DNA of 64,000 nucleotides from Synechocystis sp. PCC 6714 (GTDB lineage Bacteria; Cyanobacteriota; Cyanobacteriia; Cyanobacteriales; Microcystaceae), in the NCBI RefSeq assembly GCF_000478825.2, contig NZ_CP007542.1, positions 1,364,001-1,428,000 on the forward strand, read 5' to 3'. Position 1 is the first letter of the stretch. Each line of letters starts with the position of its first letter. Shown here piece by piece: positions 27,091 to 37,771 of this stretch. Both the position numbers and the translations under genes were made by a program. The notes below the pieces were generated by a model. The model had not been told where the DNA came from. It saw only the letters and a program-made list of their open reading frames with translations, and ran no database searches.

Positions 27091-27117
27091 AAAAAAAGGG
27101 AAGCCGGAGCCTCCCTT
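27091..27117 (-). terminator. Rho-independent terminator of groSL
   Basis: Read on the minus strand, AAGGGAGGC pairs with GCTTCCCTT (one mismatch) around a four-base loop, followed by seven T residues. It lies about 50 bp after the groEL stop codon. Confidence 0.8.
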
Positions 27118-27169
27118 AAAGTTTATGAGAAAAAAGTTGTTAGGGCACTAGATTGACCCAGACCAAACC

Positions 27170-28795
27170 TTAGTAGTCGAAGTCACCACCGGGGGCACCA
27201 GCGGGAGCTTTTTCTTTTTCCGGTTTGTCGACAACGATACATTCGGTGGTCAGCACCATGCCGGCGATGGAGGCAGCATTTTGCAGAGCAGAACGGGTTA
27301 CTTTGGCGGGGTCAACGATACCAGCGGCCAGCATGTCCACATACTCGAGGCTAGCGGCGTTGTAACCAACGTTGAACTCCTTCTCTTTGACCCGTTCGGA
27401 AATTACGGCACCGTTTTGACCGGCGTTTTCCGCAATCCGTTTTAGGGGAGCAGGCAAAGCCCGGGCTACGATTAGCGCACCGGTGAGTTCTTCGTCTTTG
27501 AGGTTGCCATTGGCCCACTCTTCCAATTGGGGAGCTAAGTGAGCCAGGGTGGTACCACCACCGGGAACAATACCTTCTTCCACAGCGGCTTTGGTGGCGT
27601 TGATGGCATCTTCCAAGCGGAGTTTGCGGTCTTTCATTTCGGTTTCTGTGGCGGCACCAACTTTGATTACCGCTACACCACCGGCCAATTTAGCCAAACG
27701 CTCTTGGAGTTTTTCTTTGTCGTAGCTAGAATCGGTCTCTTCGATCTGACGACGGATTTGCTCACAGCGGGATTTGACTGCGGCTTCGTTACCTTCGGCC
27801 ACAATGGTGGTGTTGTCTTTGGTGATGTTGATGCGACGGGCAGAACCGAGGCTATCGACGGTGGCACTTTCCAGTTTCAAGCCAGCATCTTCGCTGATTA
27901 CTTGACCGCCGGTGAGGGTGGCAATGTCTTCCAACATTTGTTTACGGCGATCGCCAAAGCCGGGGGCTTTCACAGCGGCCACATTCAACACACCGCGCAG
28001 ACGGTTAACGACCAGGGTAGCCAAAGCTTCTTTTTCAATGTCTTCGGCGATGATCAACAGGGGCTTACCTTGGCGGGCCACTTGTTCGAGGATGGGCACT
28101 AAGTCCTGCACCAGGTTGATTTTTTTGTCGGTGATCAAAATCCGGGGATCTTCCAGGACAGCCTCCATCCGTTCCGCATCGGTGACGAAGTAGGGGGAAA
28201 TATAGCCCTTGTCGAAGCGCATCCCTTCGGTGATTTCCAACTCGGTGGTCATGGATTTGCCTTCTTCCAGGGAAATAACCCCTTCTTGGCCTACTTTATC
28301 CATGGCATTGGCAATCATTTGGCCAACTTCTTCATCGTTACCGGCGGAAATAGCTCCCACCTGGGCGATCGCCTTGGAGTCTCCCACGGGTTGAGCGTGC
28401 TCTTTGATGCGGGCAACGAGGAAATCAGTGGCCTTATCAATACCCCGCTTGAGGGAAATGGGGTTAGCACCAGCGGCCACATTCCGTAAACCCTCTTTAA
28501 CAATGGCGTGGGCCAAAACCGTAGCGGTGGTGGTACCATCCCCAGCCACATCATTGGTTTTGGATGCCGCTTGGCGAATTAGGGAAACCCCGGTGTTTTC
28601 CACATGGTCTTCCAGTTCAATCTCTTTGGCAATGGTGATCCCGTCGTTAATAATTTGGGGAGAACCAAATTTTTTCTCGAGCACCACATTACGACCTTTG
28701 GGACCGAGGGTAACGGCAACGGCTTCCGCCAAAATGTCCATACCCCGTTCTAGGGCACGGCGGGCTTCGTCATTGTAAATGATGGATTTAGCCAT
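27170..28795 (-). CDS. groL: Chaperonin GroEL
   Basis: A 541-residue 60-kDa chaperonin. Hallmarks: [19 protein letters not shown], the ATP-binding [18 protein letters not shown] (about 83-100), and [16 protein letters not shown] near 400-415. The C-terminus APGGDFDY lacks a GGM repeat tail. It lies downstream of groES in the standard bicistronic operon (gap 95 bp). Cyanobacteria have a second, unlinked groEL; this groES-linked copy corresponds to GroEL1. Confidence 0.97.
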   Translation of the reverse strand: MAKSIIYNDEARRALERGMDILAEAVAVTLGPKGRNVVLEKKFGSPQIINDGITIAKEIELEDHVENTGVSLIRQAASKTNDVAGDGTTTATVLAHAIVKEGLRNVAAGANPISLKRGIDKATDFLVARIKEHAQPVGDSKAIAQVGAISAGNDEEVGQMIANAMDKVGQEGVISLEEGKSMTTELEITEGMRFDKGYISPYFVTDAERMEAVLEDPRILITDKKINLVQDLVPILEQVARQGKPLLIIAEDIEKEALATLVVNRLRGVLNVAAVKAPGFGDRRKQMLEDIATLTGGQVISEDAGLKLESATVDSLGSARRINITKDNTTIVAEGNEAAVKSRCEQIRRQIEETDSSYDKEKLQERLAKLAGGVAVIKVGAATETEMKDRKLRLEDAINATKAAVEEGIVPGGGTTLAHLAPQLEEWANGNLKDEELTGALIVARALPAPLKRIAENAGQNGAVISERVKEKEFNVGYNAASLEYVDMLAAGIVDPAKVTRSALQNAASIAGMVLTTECIVVDKPEKEKAPAGAPGGDFDY

Positions 28796-28890
28796 AAAAG
28801 TAAAACCTCGTGGGCAAATTAATGGAATAGATGAATGGGTAAAATCCTGAAAGCTTTAACACCGCTCAGGATTGGTAAAAATTAATCGAC

Positions 28891-29202
28891 CTAGGCAACG
28901 GAGGCCAAAATATCTTTTTCAGTTAACAGAACATAGTCGTCGCCACCGAGTTTGATATCGGTGCCAGCATATTTGGAATAGAGAACTTTATCGCCAACTT
29001 TGACTTCCACAGGGGAGTAGCTGCCGTCATCGTTGCGTTTGCCGGGGCCCACCTGGACAACCTCACCAATTTGGGGCTTTTCTTTGGCATTATCGGGCAA
29101 CAAAATACCCCCAGCGGTTTTTTCTTCAGCGGGGCTTACTTTAACAAACACCCGATCGCCAAGGGGTTTCACAGTAGAAACATTGATGGTAATAGCGGCC
29201 AT
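28891..29202 (-). CDS. groS: Co-chaperonin GroES
   Basis: A 103-residue heptameric lid of Gro[38 protein letters not shown] contains the mobile loop that contacts GroEL. The end [26 protein letters not shown] is typical. I start at the ATG 29202 (MAAITINVS); an in-frame ATG three codons upstream (29211) is less likely. First gene of groSL, under a CIRCE operator. Confidence 0.97.
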   Translation of the reverse strand: MAAITINVSTVKPLGDRVFVKVSPAEEKTAGGILLPDNAKEKPQIGEVVQVGPGKRNDDGSYSPVEVKVGDKVLYSKYAGTDIKLGGDDYVLLTEKDILASVA

Positions 29203-29258
29203 AGAAGTCATCCTCCAGATGATAGTCTTTCACGGACAGTACTTAACTTGGAGGGGGG

Positions 29259-29285
29259 TTAGCACTCCCACCTCACGAGTGCTAA
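29259..29285 (-). promoter_or_regulatory. CIRCE operator (HrcA binding site) of groSL
   Basis: A perfect TTAGCACTC-N9-GAGTGCTAA inverted repeat, 57 bp upstream of the groES ATG. CIRCE is bound by the repressor HrcA, whose gene is not in this window, and gives heat-shock induction of groSL. Confidence 0.97.
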
Positions 29286-29313
29286 TTTAGCTAAATTGCT
29301 TGACCCAGCGCAA
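29285..29313 (-). promoter_or_regulatory. groSL promoter (-35/-10)
   Basis: On the minus strand, TTGCGC (29313-29308) and CTAAAT (29290-29285) are spaced 17 bp apart, immediately upstream of and touching CIRCE. That is the usual place for the sigma70-type groESL promoter. Confidence 0.6.
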
Positions 29314-29489
29314 CAGTCGTTTAAGTGTGGTTTCCCGAACTCGGGGCAAAAAATTGGGATCTGATTCAGATTTTTAGATTCAAAATTGCCTGGAGGCGAT
29401 CGCTGCTTTTGTTCAGGACGGGGTCTTCAGTGACCAAACTCTTGGCAACGTATATCATATATGTATTTATATGTGCATGAACTTTAAGT

Positions 29490-29750
29490 ATGGCATTTTC
29501 TTTCTGGCCATTTCTCCGCCATTTGTTTTTGAGTTAAATGACCATTTTCCTCCGCAAATTCTTTGAATTTATTCAAGTCATTGATTTTTAGTTATGGGCC
29601 ATGATGATAATCCGTTACTGGACACACACCTCCTGTTTCCTGTTTCTTTATTAATCCACGAGTCTAGCGTGTTGCGACGAATGTTTAGCTTCCGACACAT
29701 CTAGCTTTTTTCTTGCCTCTTTCCACTGCACCCACTGCTTTTTTTAAGAT
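29490..29750 (-). pseudogene. IS630/Tc1-type transposase remnant, N-terminal half
   Basis: In three interrupted frames, the minus strand reads LKKAVGAVERGKKKARC, then MCRKLNIRRNTLDSWINKET, then KINDLNKFKEFAEENGHLTQ. This is the helix-turn-helix DNA-binding region of the Synechocystis IS630/Tc1-mariner-like transposases. Several stop codons and frameshifts show it is dead. The following half of a transposase is found next to it on the opposite strand. Confidence 0.65.
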
Positions 29751-29819
29751 CAATGCTGTAGGGAGCTGGGATCCTTTTTTTTCCTTATCTGTTTCCTATA
29801 TCATGTCCTAATCTACACA

Positions 29820-30305
29820 ATTTTTGCTATAGATTATGGTATAGAAAGCATTGTAATCATAGATGAAGCCGGTTTTGAAGAGTTTGCGTCCTCGGTGTAT
29901 GAATGGTCAAAAAGAGTAGAAAGAATGTGTGGAGAGAGACAAGGAAAAAGAGGAGCAAAAGAAAACCTTGTAGTAGGTAGAAGAAAAAATAGAAAAGAGC
30001 TAATAGTAGCAATGCTATTTATTGAAAATTTAAATGCCGCAGGTTTTGAAGGGGGGCTTGAATTATGTTTGATGCCTGCATTGACAATTACATGAGTGTC
30101 AATTATGGATAATGTGTCTAATCATAAAAAAGTAGGATTAAAAGAACGGTGAAAGAGGCAGGATACAAAGTTTCATTTTTACCTACCTACTCACCGGATG
30201 TTAACGATATAGAGCATGATTTTAGTGCACTGAGAAACAACAAGAACATATGCCTCTAAAGATATCAGCATGGATGAAATTATCCGTAACTACTGTGCAC
30301 CTTGA
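29820..30305 (+). pseudogene. IS630/Tc1-type (ISY100-like) transposase remnant, catalytic half
   Basis: The frame from 29829 reads SIVIIDEAGFEEFASSVYEWSKR and GKRGAKENLVVGRRKNRKELIVAMLF (first catalytic Asp region) and stops at 30095. Shifted frames continue with VSIMDNVSNHKKVG (second Asp), VSFLPTYSPDVNDIEHDFSA (third DDE/D motif) and EIIRNYCAP-stop at 30303-30305. These match the catalytic core of ISY100-like transposases as I remember it. Frameshifts at about 30095, 30150 and 30258 inactivate it. I could not see terminal inverted repeats around it. Confidence 0.8.
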
Positions 30306-30399
30306 CGCCCTACATTTAGTTTAAACAGCAATAATTACCAATTGTCTGGTCTCCAATTAACTATGGATTTTTCGCTAAATCTCTGCACAGGAGTAAAGC

Positions 30400-30918
30400 T
30401 CACTGCTGCTTGATTTCACCACAATCACTGATGACGATCGCCTGTTTAGTTTTTCCACTTTGGGAACCATTGGCTTCTAGTTGTTCCAGAATTTCTAAGC
30501 CTTCTACCACTTCACCGAAAACTACGTGTTTACCATCAAGCCAGGGACAGGGAACAAAGGTTAAAAAGAATTGGGAGCCGTTGGTGTTGGGCCCCGCATT
30601 GGCCATGGATAGTAGACCAGGGCGGTCGTGCTTTAACTGGAAATTTTCATCGGCAAATTTTTCCCCATAAATGGACTCACCGCCGGTGCCGTTCCCCCGG
30701 GTAAAATCCCCACCCTGGGCCATGAAATCCGTAATGACCCGGTGGAAATGGGAGCCTTTAAAATGCAGGGGTTTACCGGCTTTACCCACACCCTTTTCCC
30801 CAGTGCAGAGGGCCCGGAAATTTTCAGCGGTCTTGGGGGTAACTTCGTCAAACAATTCCATCACAATGCGACCTGCGGTATCGTCACCGATGGTAATATC
30901 AAAAAAAACTTTGCTCAT
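30400..30918 (-). CDS. Peptidyl-prolyl cis-trans isomerase, cyclophilin type
   Basis: A 172-residue cytoplasmic cyclophilin speeding proline isomerisation in protein folding. The conserved active-site blocks are [28 protein letters not shown] (Arg, Phe, Gln), [20 protein letters not shown] and [12 protein letters not shown] (Trp of the cyclosporin pocket). The insertion GKAGKPLH makes it resemble eukaryotic cyclophilin A more than E. coli PpiB. I start at ATG 30918 ([11 protein letters not shown]), seven codons inside the longest frame. Monocistronic; it lies beside the transposon relic but is intact. Confidence 0.95.
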   Translation of the reverse strand: MSKVFFDITIGDDTAGRIVMELFDEVTPKTAENFRALCTGEKGVGKAGKPLHFKGSHFHRVITDFMAQGGDFTRGNGTGGESIYGEKFADENFQLKHDRPGLLSMANAGPNTNGSQFFLTFVPCPWLDGKHVVFGEVVEGLEILEQLEANGSQSGKTKQAIVISDCGEIKQQ

Positions 30919-31111
30919 CGTACAAATTTCATTGGGCAACCCATTCTACCAGATTCTTGAAGGGCAATATTTTGGCCAAGGGGAATAAGAGCCTGTTGGC
31001 AAAGTTTCTGTTTATTCCCTTAACTAACCCAGTAAAGCTCCGGCAATGATGGGTAACTTGTATCTACTCTCCCCACAACTTTTGAAGCAGGGGAGGATTG
31101 TAAAACACGCT

Positions 31112-31777
31112 CTAAGCAAAAAGAGGAACAGTCAAGGCAAACAATAATCCCGCCACCACTAACCATTGGAGCCACTGTAGACTTTTTGAAGATAGCTTCC
31201 AGCGAAAATCCCTGAGCCATTGCTGGGGATTATCCTTAGCCCTGCGGCCCCAACTCACCATCGATCGCCAGAGGGCAATTCCCCCCACTTTGGCACTGAA
31301 TAGTAAATGGAATCCTAAACAGAGGACAACTACTAACCAGCCCAGGAGATGGAAAAAGTAGGGCAGATGATTGAGTTCTTTTTGGGGTAACCAACTTTCC
31401 TGCATCATGCGTCCGCTGACCACCGCCATGGTTAAAGCCACCAGCATGAGGCTATTGGCCAATCTCTGCAATGCAAGCCAAAAGCCAGCACTGCCCGGTC
31501 GTTTTAGCTGTGGCCAACTTTGGTCAGACCATAAATAGCGATCGCCAAGGTGGAAGCAGTAGAGGGCAAAGGGAAACATGAGCAGAAATAGGGCCAAAGC
31601 TCCGGTGCCATGGAGATCCTGGGTATAGTAGGGCTTCGGCAACGGCAAAGATCCCCAGCGACCGTCATAGGTGTTGTAGACCCAAAAGCCACTGGCGATC
31701 GCCAACAGGGTTAACAGGGCCATGGCCCCATGGAGGAGCCGCAGTAGCAGGGATTGATAGGGACGGGTCGGAGACAT
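31112..31777 (-). CDS. Cytochrome b561-like membrane protein
   Basis: A 221-residue integral membrane protein with at least four hydrophobic helices (about residues 10-30, 58-76, 107-122, 140-160) and a fifth at the C-terminus. Histidines placed in helices (LLRLLHGAMALL, YTQDLHGTGALAL, YFFHLLGW, LGFHLLFSA) fit a di-heme bacterial cytochrome b561/b6-type electron carrier. Partner and electron donor are unknown. It is 44 bp downstream of glgB on the same strand, and may be read through from it. Confidence 0.72.
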   Translation of the reverse strand: MSPTRPYQSLLLRLLHGAMALLTLLAIASGFWVYNTYDGRWGSLPLPKPYYTQDLHGTGALALFLLMFPFALYCFHLGDRYLWSDQSWPQLKRPGSAGFWLALQRLANSLMLVALTMAVVSGRMMQESWLPQKELNHLPYFFHLLGWLVVVLCLGFHLLFSAKVGGIALWRSMVSWGRRAKDNPQQWLRDFRWKLSSKSLQWLQWLVVAGLLFALTVPLFA

Positions 31778-31820
31778 ACGGAAAACTTTATGGTCAGGAA
31801 ATTACAACAAACCTAGAGAA

Positions 31821-34133
31821 CTAGGCCATGTCAGTGGTCTCCTGGGCCGGTATGGCATTGCCCTCAGCGTTACGGTTTAGTTTCAACACCAACACCGAGA
31901 GGGGGGGTAAGCATAAATCCAAGGAATAGGGCTGTTCATGGAAAGACCATTCCTCCGTCCATTTTCCGCCCAGATTGCCCATGTTACTACCGCCATACTG
32001 CCGGGCATCACTGTTAAATAACTCCGTGTAGAAGCCTGCCTCCGGCACTCCCACCCGGTAATGGCTATGGGGTTGGGGGGTGAAATTACAAATGGTCACC
32101 ACAAATTCGGCGCTATTTTTAGCCCGGCGAATAAAAGAAACTACACTGTGGCGGTTATCACTGCAATCGATCCATTGGAAACCCGCTTCTTCAAAATCAT
32201 TGCTGTATAAAGCCGGCTCATTTTTATACAAATTGTTCAATTCAGTGAAGAATTGTTTTAACTGTTGATGGGGCGGATAATTGAGCAGATGCCATTCCAA
32301 ATCTCCCCACACATTCCACTCACTCCACTGGCCAAATTCCATGCTCATAAACATGGTTTTCTTGCCGGGATGGGTGAACATATAGGTGAATAAGGCCCTA
32401 ACGTTGGCGTACTTTTGCCATTCATCCCCAGGCATTTTACCCAGCATATTGCTCTTACCGTGCACCACCTCGTCGTGGGAGAGGGCCAGCATATAATTTT
32501 CGCTGTGGTTGTACCACATACTAAAAGTAATACTGTTTTGGTGAAACTGGCGGAACCAGGGGTCCATGCTGAAATAGTCGAGCATGTCGTGCATCCAACC
32601 CATATTCCATTTGAGGTTAAAGCCCAAACCCCCAACATAGGTAGGCCAGGACACCATGGGCCAGGAAGTGGATTCCTCCGCAATGGACAGGATACCGGGG
32701 AAGTAGCTATAAACAACGCTGTTTACCTGCCGTAGAAAGTCCGCCGCTTCTAGGTTTTCCCTACCGCCGTACTCATTGGCCACCCATTCCCCTTCCTCTC
32801 GGCAATAATCCAGGTAAAGCATGGAAGCTACCGCATCCACCCGCATGCCGTCAATGTGATATTTATCGAACCAGAACAGGGCATTGGCCACCAAGAAGTT
32901 CCGCACTTCGTTGCGGCCATAGTTAAAGATTAGGGTGCCCCATTCCTTATGTTCGCCTTTACGGGGATCGCCATGTTCGTACAAATGGGTCCCATCAAAA
33001 AAGGCTAGGCCATGGCCATCTTTGGGAAAATGCCCCGGCACCCAGTCGATGATTACGCCAATGCCGTTGAGGTGACATTGATCGACAAAATACATGAAGT
33101 CTTCGGGACTGCCAAAGCGGGAAGTGGGGGCATAATACCCTGTCACCTGATAACCCCAGGAGCCGTCAAAGGGATGTTCGGCGATCGGCAGTAGCTCAAT
33201 GTGGGTATAGCCCAATTCCTTGACGTAGGGGATGAGTTTATCCACCAGCTCGTAATAGGTCAAAAATCTGGCGCCGGTATTCCATTCCGAAACTTCTACC
33301 GGAACCCCATCCCCATGGAGGGTTTTCACCGGTTCATCGTAGGCGGTATGGAGCCAGGAGCCTAAATGGAGTTCGTAAACGGAAACTGGTTTGCTGAGGG
33401 GATCACTGGTACGTCTAGCTTCTAGCCAATCTTCGTCGTGCCATTGGTAATTGTCCAGATCCGCCACAATGGAAGCGGTTTTGGGGCGCACTTCTTGATA
33501 AAAACCGTAGGGATCAGTCTTTTCGTAGATGTGGCCTTCCCAGTTTTTGATTTCGTACTTGTAGGAGGTGCCGACCCCCAACTCAGGAATAAATAATTCC
33601 CAGACCATATTGTTGCGTTTCCGCATTTGGTGCAGTCTACCGTCCCAATTGTTGAAGTCCCCCAAAATAGAGACATTGCGGGCATTGGGAGCCCACACAG
33701 CGAAATAGACCCCTTTCACCCCATCCACTGTCATCAGATGGGCGCCAAGTTTTTCGTAAATGCGATGATGGTTCCCTTCCCCAAATACGTGGAGGTCAAA
33801 ATCCGTCAGTTTGGGGGTTTTAAAACCGTAGGGATCGTAAATTACCCTTTCGTGGCCATTTTCACTGATCCGCAGTTGGTAATTCTTCGGTTCTTCCAAC
33901 TCCAACACGCATTCAAAAAAGTTGGGATGGTGGGCCGTGGTCATCACCACTTCCCGGCGATCGGTGGGGAGCAGCACTGTTACCGCTTCAGCGGTGGGTA
34001 GATAGGCACGAATGACCCATTGATTGACCTTGCCGTGGTCCCCAAGGGGATGGCAGCCCAACACTTCAAAGGGATCGTGGTGAAGATTATGGACAATCTG
34101 ATGGACTTGGTCAGCGTTGATGGTGTAGGTCAT
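31821..34133 (-). CDS. glgB: 1,4-alpha-glucan branching enzyme GlgB
   Basis: A 770-residue GH13 enzyme that forms the alpha-1,6 branches of glycogen. An N-terminal carbohydrate-binding/extension domain (about 1-120) is followed by a CBM48 domain ([23 protein letters not shown], near 138-160). The catalytic barrel has [22 protein letters not shown], the nucleophile Asp433 in [16 protein letters not shown], the acid Glu in [11 protein letters not shown] and the third Asp in [12 protein letters not shown]. The length is that of the long bacterial GlgB with the extra N domain. Confidence 0.97.
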   Translation of the reverse strand: MTYTINADQVHQIVHNLHHDPFEVLGCHPLGDHGKVNQWVIRAYLPTAEAVTVLLPTDRREVVMTTAHHPNFFECVLELEEPKNYQLRISENGHERVIYDPYGFKTPKLTDFDLHVFGEGNHHRIYEKLGAHLMTVDGVKGVYFAVWAPNARNVSILGDFNNWDGRLHQMRKRNNMVWELFIPELGVGTSYKYEIKNWEGHIYEKTDPYGFYQEVRPKTASIVADLDNYQWHDEDWLEARRTSDPLSKPVSVYELHLGSWLHTAYDEPVKTLHGDGVPVEVSEWNTGARFLTYYELVDKLIPYVKELGYTHIELLPIAEHPFDGSWGYQVTGYYAPTSRFGSPEDFMYFVDQCHLNGIGVIIDWVPGHFPKDGHGLAFFDGTHLYEHGDPRKGEHKEWGTLIFNYGRNEVRNFLVANALFWFDKYHIDGMRVDAVASMLYLDYCREEGEWVANEYGGRENLEAADFLRQVNSVVYSYFPGILSIAEESTSWPMVSWPTYVGGLGFNLKWNMGWMHDMLDYFSMDPWFRQFHQNSITFSMWYNHSENYMLALSHDEVVHGKSNMLGKMPGDEWQKYANVRALFTYMFTHPGKKTMFMSMEFGQWSEWNVWGDLEWHLLNYPPHQQLKQFFTELNNLYKNEPALYSNDFEEAGFQWIDCSDNRHSVVSFIRRAKNSAEFVVTICNFTPQPHSHYRVGVPEAGFYTELFNSDARQYGGSNMGNLGGKWTEEWSFHEQPYSLDLCLPPLSVLVLKLNRNAEGNAIPAQETTDMA

Positions 34134-34360
34134 TCGGCTATGGTGATTTTTAAACGTTGGCTGTACTGCAAGGAGTCTGCCTAGCCAAAGCTAGGGGAAG
34201 ACAACTCGCTTCGCTGGCAATATTCCTACTCCTGGCTATGACTGCGGGAAAAGGATTTTGATTCAGGAATAAACCTACTTTATACACTTTTTTGCGGTTT
34301 TCCCCTGGCTGACCATAATTTGTAAAGCATTAGATCAGGCAATAATTTGAACATTCCAAC

Positions 34361-35143
34361 CTAGCCAATGGCGGATTGGGGCACATTGAGGGGAACAGTT
34401 AGGGGCACCCCCACCTGGGGTTCCAATAGGGAAGCTTGTATCCCTTCGTTACTTAGGGACTGGCGAAATTGGTCGAGATCGCCGTCTAGACGTAAAACTT
34501 TAGTCAGTAAACCCCCATAACTTAATTCTGCCGCTCCGGAGGTGGGAACGATCGCCTGGGGATTGACCATTTTACAAAGCTCTATGGTGGTTTTTTGACC
34601 ATTGAGCACCGGCAGGAATCCGAGGATATTAATACCAATGACGGGGGTTAAAACCACATCAATGGGCCCCAGGTCTTGTAATTGGGGAGAGTGGAAACCG
34701 TGGGGTTCGTAGTAGAGTTTGGTTCCAGTTTGTAGATCCGTTAACACATAGGCATTTTCCACCAGGGTGGGGCCAATGGGGGAACCGGGCAGGGCAAGGA
34801 TTTCCACCCGGTCATGGAGGACAAATTTTTGATTATGGGGCAAAGGCTGAACCTGTGCATAGCCTAAACCAGTTGCCACTTCAGCGGCCTTAGGGGAACC
34901 GAGGACAGGGCAAGTTTTATCCAACTTTTTTAATGTGGGGGGATGGGCATGGTCTTCCAAACCTTGGGACAGCAAAATGAGGTCAATGTTTTCGGGAATT
35001 GCCAAGGGCTGGGAGCGAAAACCGCGAAATAACCAGGGAGTATTGCCAAAGGTTAAGTCCCCCACTAACCAAGGATCGAGCAAAATTCTCTGTCCGCCAA
35101 TTTGAATTAACCAAGAGTTGCTGTCGTACCAAGTTAGTTCCAT
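34361..35143 (-). CDS. Metallo-beta-lactamase-fold protein, divergent metal site
   Basis: A 260-residue protein with the MBL fold start MELTWYDSNSWLIQIGGQRILLDPWLVG, as in UlaG/UPF0173-like hydrolases. The HxHxDH metal motif is replaced by LSQGLEDHAHPPTLKKL, which keeps only the DH pair and a following His. A later VVLTPVIGINILGFLP and QAIVPTSGAAELSYGG occur where further His ligands are expected. It may be an inactive or mononuclear family member. The start at ATG 35143 is chosen over the codon two residues upstream. Confidence 0.75.
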   Translation of the reverse strand: MELTWYDSNSWLIQIGGQRILLDPWLVGDLTFGNTPWLFRGFRSQPLAIPENIDLILLSQGLEDHAHPPTLKKLDKTCPVLGSPKAAEVATGLGYAQVQPLPHNQKFVLHDRVEILALPGSPIGPTLVENAYVLTDLQTGTKLYYEPHGFHSPQLQDLGPIDVVLTPVIGINILGFLPVLNGQKTTIELCKMVNPQAIVPTSGAAELSYGGLLTKVLRLDGDLDQFRQSLSNEGIQASLLEPQVGVPLTVPLNVPQSAIG

Positions 35144-35248
35144 AACCAAATTTTTCCCTGCGGATTTTCTCCTCTATTGTAAAGGATTGTAAAAAAGGAC
35201 TAGGGATAGGACGAAGATATTCAGTTGTTGCAAGTGGAAAAGTTCCCA

Positions 35249-35866
35249 TTAACTAAGGCTCAAGACTTTACAGGGCTGGCTCGACTTGTGCTCTATGGGG
35301 GGTATGGGTGTGGGCCAGGAACGAAAACGCCAATGGAAAAAAGGAGGTAAAAACGGCGAAAAATGCCAATCCATCGACCAAGTCCGAGGCGTACTATCAC
35401 TAGCCAAGCAATGGAAAGCCAGCCGTTCCCAGCTTAAATTTTCTGCCACCAAACGACTGCCCCAATGGGTAATCTGGGCCCATTGCCGTTGGGGAGAATT
35501 AACTAAGCAAAGGCTGTTGGCTACGTAATTGTCGCTGGAAGCCATCAGTAACAGGTTTTCCCCCGTTTCAAAACAGTTAAATTGTCCGGGTTGCCAAGTT
35601 AACAGAGGGGTTTGGTCGGTGGCGGTTAAATATTCCGTTAATCCCACCTTTTGCACATCAAAGTTGGGAATGGCATTACCGAAGGGGGCTTCCTGTTTGA
35701 CTATGCCGTGGAAGATGCCCCGCAGTTGACTCCCGTCGTTGAAAGTATAAATCCATTGCCAAGGTTGGGCCGATGAGTCGTTTTTTGTCTGGCGCACTAG
35801 ATTGACGTTAACGGCGATCGCCAAGGGGGAGAAGGAGTAACCTGCTAAATAATGTGCCGTGCCCAT
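35249..35866 (-). CDS. Hypothetical protein
   Basis: A 205-residue soluble protein with a beta-rich pattern (WIYTFNDGSQLRGIFHGIV, LLTWQPGQFNCFETGENLLLMASSDNY) and a hydrophobic, proline- and tryptophan-rich end (HFSPFLPPFFHWRFRSWPTPIPPI). There is no signal peptide. No family recognised. It precedes the MBL-fold gene on the same strand with a gap of about 100 bp. Confidence 0.6.
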   Translation of the reverse strand: MGTAHYLAGYSFSPLAIAVNVNLVRQTKNDSSAQPWQWIYTFNDGSQLRGIFHGIVKQEAPFGNAIPNFDVQKVGLTEYLTATDQTPLLTWQPGQFNCFETGENLLLMASSDNYVANSLCLVNSPQRQWAQITHWGSRLVAENLSWERLAFHCLASDSTPRTWSMDWHFSPFLPPFFHWRFRSWPTPIPPIEHKSSQPCKVLSLS

Positions 35867-36085
35867 GCGTTCCCCCTTATTCCTTAGCTAGGAATTATTA
35901 CTCAATGCTGTCACTTCCAGCTTATCCGTATTGGGCTTCCCTTGGGGGCCAGGCAATGAAAAGTTAATGTTTTGCCCAATCAATGGATTTTCACCGTACT
36001 TTTTTACTTTGGAGTAAACCATCGAAGTAGATTTCTAGAACTTTTCGCGACTTAGTGACAATGGAATTTTTGCTTGCCAAACTGA

Positions 36086-37630
36086 TTAAGACAATTTACT
36101 TAACCATTTCAGTAAACGCTTAGTGTTGCTAGTAAGTAAGGTTCGGCGGTAGGCATCGGCGGCTTTTTTAATTACTTCCGCCTGGGTAGGATAAGGATGG
36201 ATTACCCCTGCTAATTTACTCAAACCAATTTTATTGACTATAGCTGTGGTGATTTCCGAAATCATTTCCCCTGCGTGGGGGGCAACAATGGTGGCTCCGA
36301 GAATTTCATCACTATTAGCGATATGAATAATTTTTAGAAATCCCTCCGTTTCCCCTGCGGCGATCGCCCGATCAACATTAGAAAAAGGAATTTTGATAGT
36401 TTTATAGCCAATATCCATAGCTTCAGCGGCCATTTCAGTTAAACCAACATGGGCAACTTCTGGGTCGGTGTAAGTAACCCAGGGCATAGTTAAATGGCTT
36501 AATTTACTACGCCCTAAACCAAAGGGAGAAAAGAGAGTATTTTTAATAACAATGCGAGCAGCAGCATCGGCGGCATGGGTAAATTTCCAATCTAAACAAA
36601 TATCCCCAGCGGCATAAATTTTCGGGTTGGTGGTTTGCAAATAATCATTAACTTTCACTCCCCGGTGATCAAATTCCACTCCCGTCGCTTCTAAATTTAA
36701 GCCTTCCACGTTAGGGACTCGCCCTGCTCCAGCAAGAATTTCATCTATTTCAATTGAACCAGATTGACCCTTGGCGATATAGTGTAAAATCTTGCCATTT
36801 TCCGTTAACTCTGCTCGCTCTAATTGGGCATTTAAAATTAATTTAACCCCATCTTTAATTAAGGATTGCTGGACAATGGCCGCCGCTTCCGGATCTTCTT
36901 TATTCAATAAATAACTCCCCCGATGCAGTAACGTAACTTGCGCCCCCAATCTTTGAAAGGCTTGGGCTAACTCGCAACCAATGGGGCCACCACCAATCAC
37001 CGCTAGGCGATCGGGACATTCCGTTAAGGAAAATACTGTTTCATTGGTCAAAAATCCCACCTCTTCAATACCAAGAATATTAGGCCTTACCGCCCTAGCT
37101 CCTGTGGCAATGACCGCTTTTTTATAGGGTAAAACTGCTTCCCCCACTTCAATGCAATTATTTTTTAAAAAATGCCCTTGGCCAAGAAAAACATCAATGC
37201 CTAAATCTCGAAATCTTTGGGCAGAATCATGGTGACTAATGCCCGCTCGAATTTTTCGCATTCTAGCCATCACTGCCGGGAAATCTACTTCAATCTTGGC
37301 TGGTTTTTTAACACCTAAACTATCAGCATAATTCACCATCCCGACCACTCGGGCAGAGCTAATTAAGGCTTTGGAAGGAACGCAACCAAAGTTAAGGCAA
37401 TCACCCCCCATCAAATTCTTTTCAATCAGGGCAACTTTTAAACCAATGCCTAAGCCGGCCGCTCCGGCCGCCACCACTAGACCAGCGGTTCCTGCCCCAA
37501 TAACCACTAAATCATATTCTTTTTCGGGAGAAGGATTTACCCAATCGGGGGGGTGAACCTGGGATAGCAATTCTTGATTATATTTATCCTTGGGCAGAAT
37601 ATCAACGGCATGGGACAGGGAATTATCCAT
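36086..37630 (-). CDS. Mercuric reductase-like flavoprotein disulfide reductase
   Basis: A 514-residue class I pyridine nucleotide-disulfide oxidoreductase. An N-terminal extension of about 38 residues is followed by the FAD-binding VVIGAGTAGLVVAAGAAGLG. The redox-active pair is in GGDCLNFGCVPSKALISSARV. The NAD(P)-binding motif is AVIGGGPIGCELAQAFQRLG, and the C-terminal dimer domain carries the His/Glu pair (VIHPYPTQAEVIKKAAD). There is no N-terminal HMA domain and no C-terminal vicinal cysteine pair as in true MerA (it ends RLLKWLSKLS). It resembles Synechocystis slr1849, which has been described as a mercuric reductase; other substrates are possible. Confidence 0.85.
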   Translation of the reverse strand: MDNSLSHAVDILPKDKYNQELLSQVHPPDWVNPSPEKEYDLVVIGAGTAGLVVAAGAAGLGIGLKVALIEKNLMGGDCLNFGCVPSKALISSARVVGMVNYADSLGVKKPAKIEVDFPAVMARMRKIRAGISHHDSAQRFRDLGIDVFLGQGHFLKNNCIEVGEAVLPYKKAVIATGARAVRPNILGIEEVGFLTNETVFSLTECPDRLAVIGGGPIGCELAQAFQRLGAQVTLLHRGSYLLNKEDPEAAAIVQQSLIKDGVKLILNAQLERAELTENGKILHYIAKGQSGSIEIDEILAGAGRVPNVEGLNLEATGVEFDHRGVKVNDYLQTTNPKIYAAGDICLDWKFTHAADAAARIVIKNTLFSPFGLGRSKLSHLTMPWVTYTDPEVAHVGLTEMAAEAMDIGYKTIKIPFSNVDRAIAAGETEGFLKIIHIANSDEILGATIVAPHAGEMISEITTAIVNKIGLSKLAGVIHPYPTQAEVIKKAADAYRRTLLTSNTKRLLKWLSKLS

Positions 37631-37771
37631 AGGTTTTAATTAATTAAAAATAGTATTGTTTTTACTTAGCGCCCCGGATTGGGCATTTATTCTTGATGAT
37701 AAACTCTATGCTAAAAAGCATTTCCTTAATGGGAGGATAACCAAGAAGACTACTATTAATGCCAGTGTAAA

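Noticed and set aside
27539-28102. 187-residue plus-strand frame opposite groEL, and other long antisense frames (for example 19334-20068, 21823-22590, 6770-7303)
   Set aside because: They lie fully antisense to strongly conserved genes, and their composition (Ser/Pro/Thr/Arg-rich) is that of shadow frames.
36086-37630. Dihydrolipoamide dehydrogenase of the PDH complex
   Set aside because: The N-terminal extension and sequence are closer to the MerA-like group, and no PDH genes are adjacent, though the families are related.
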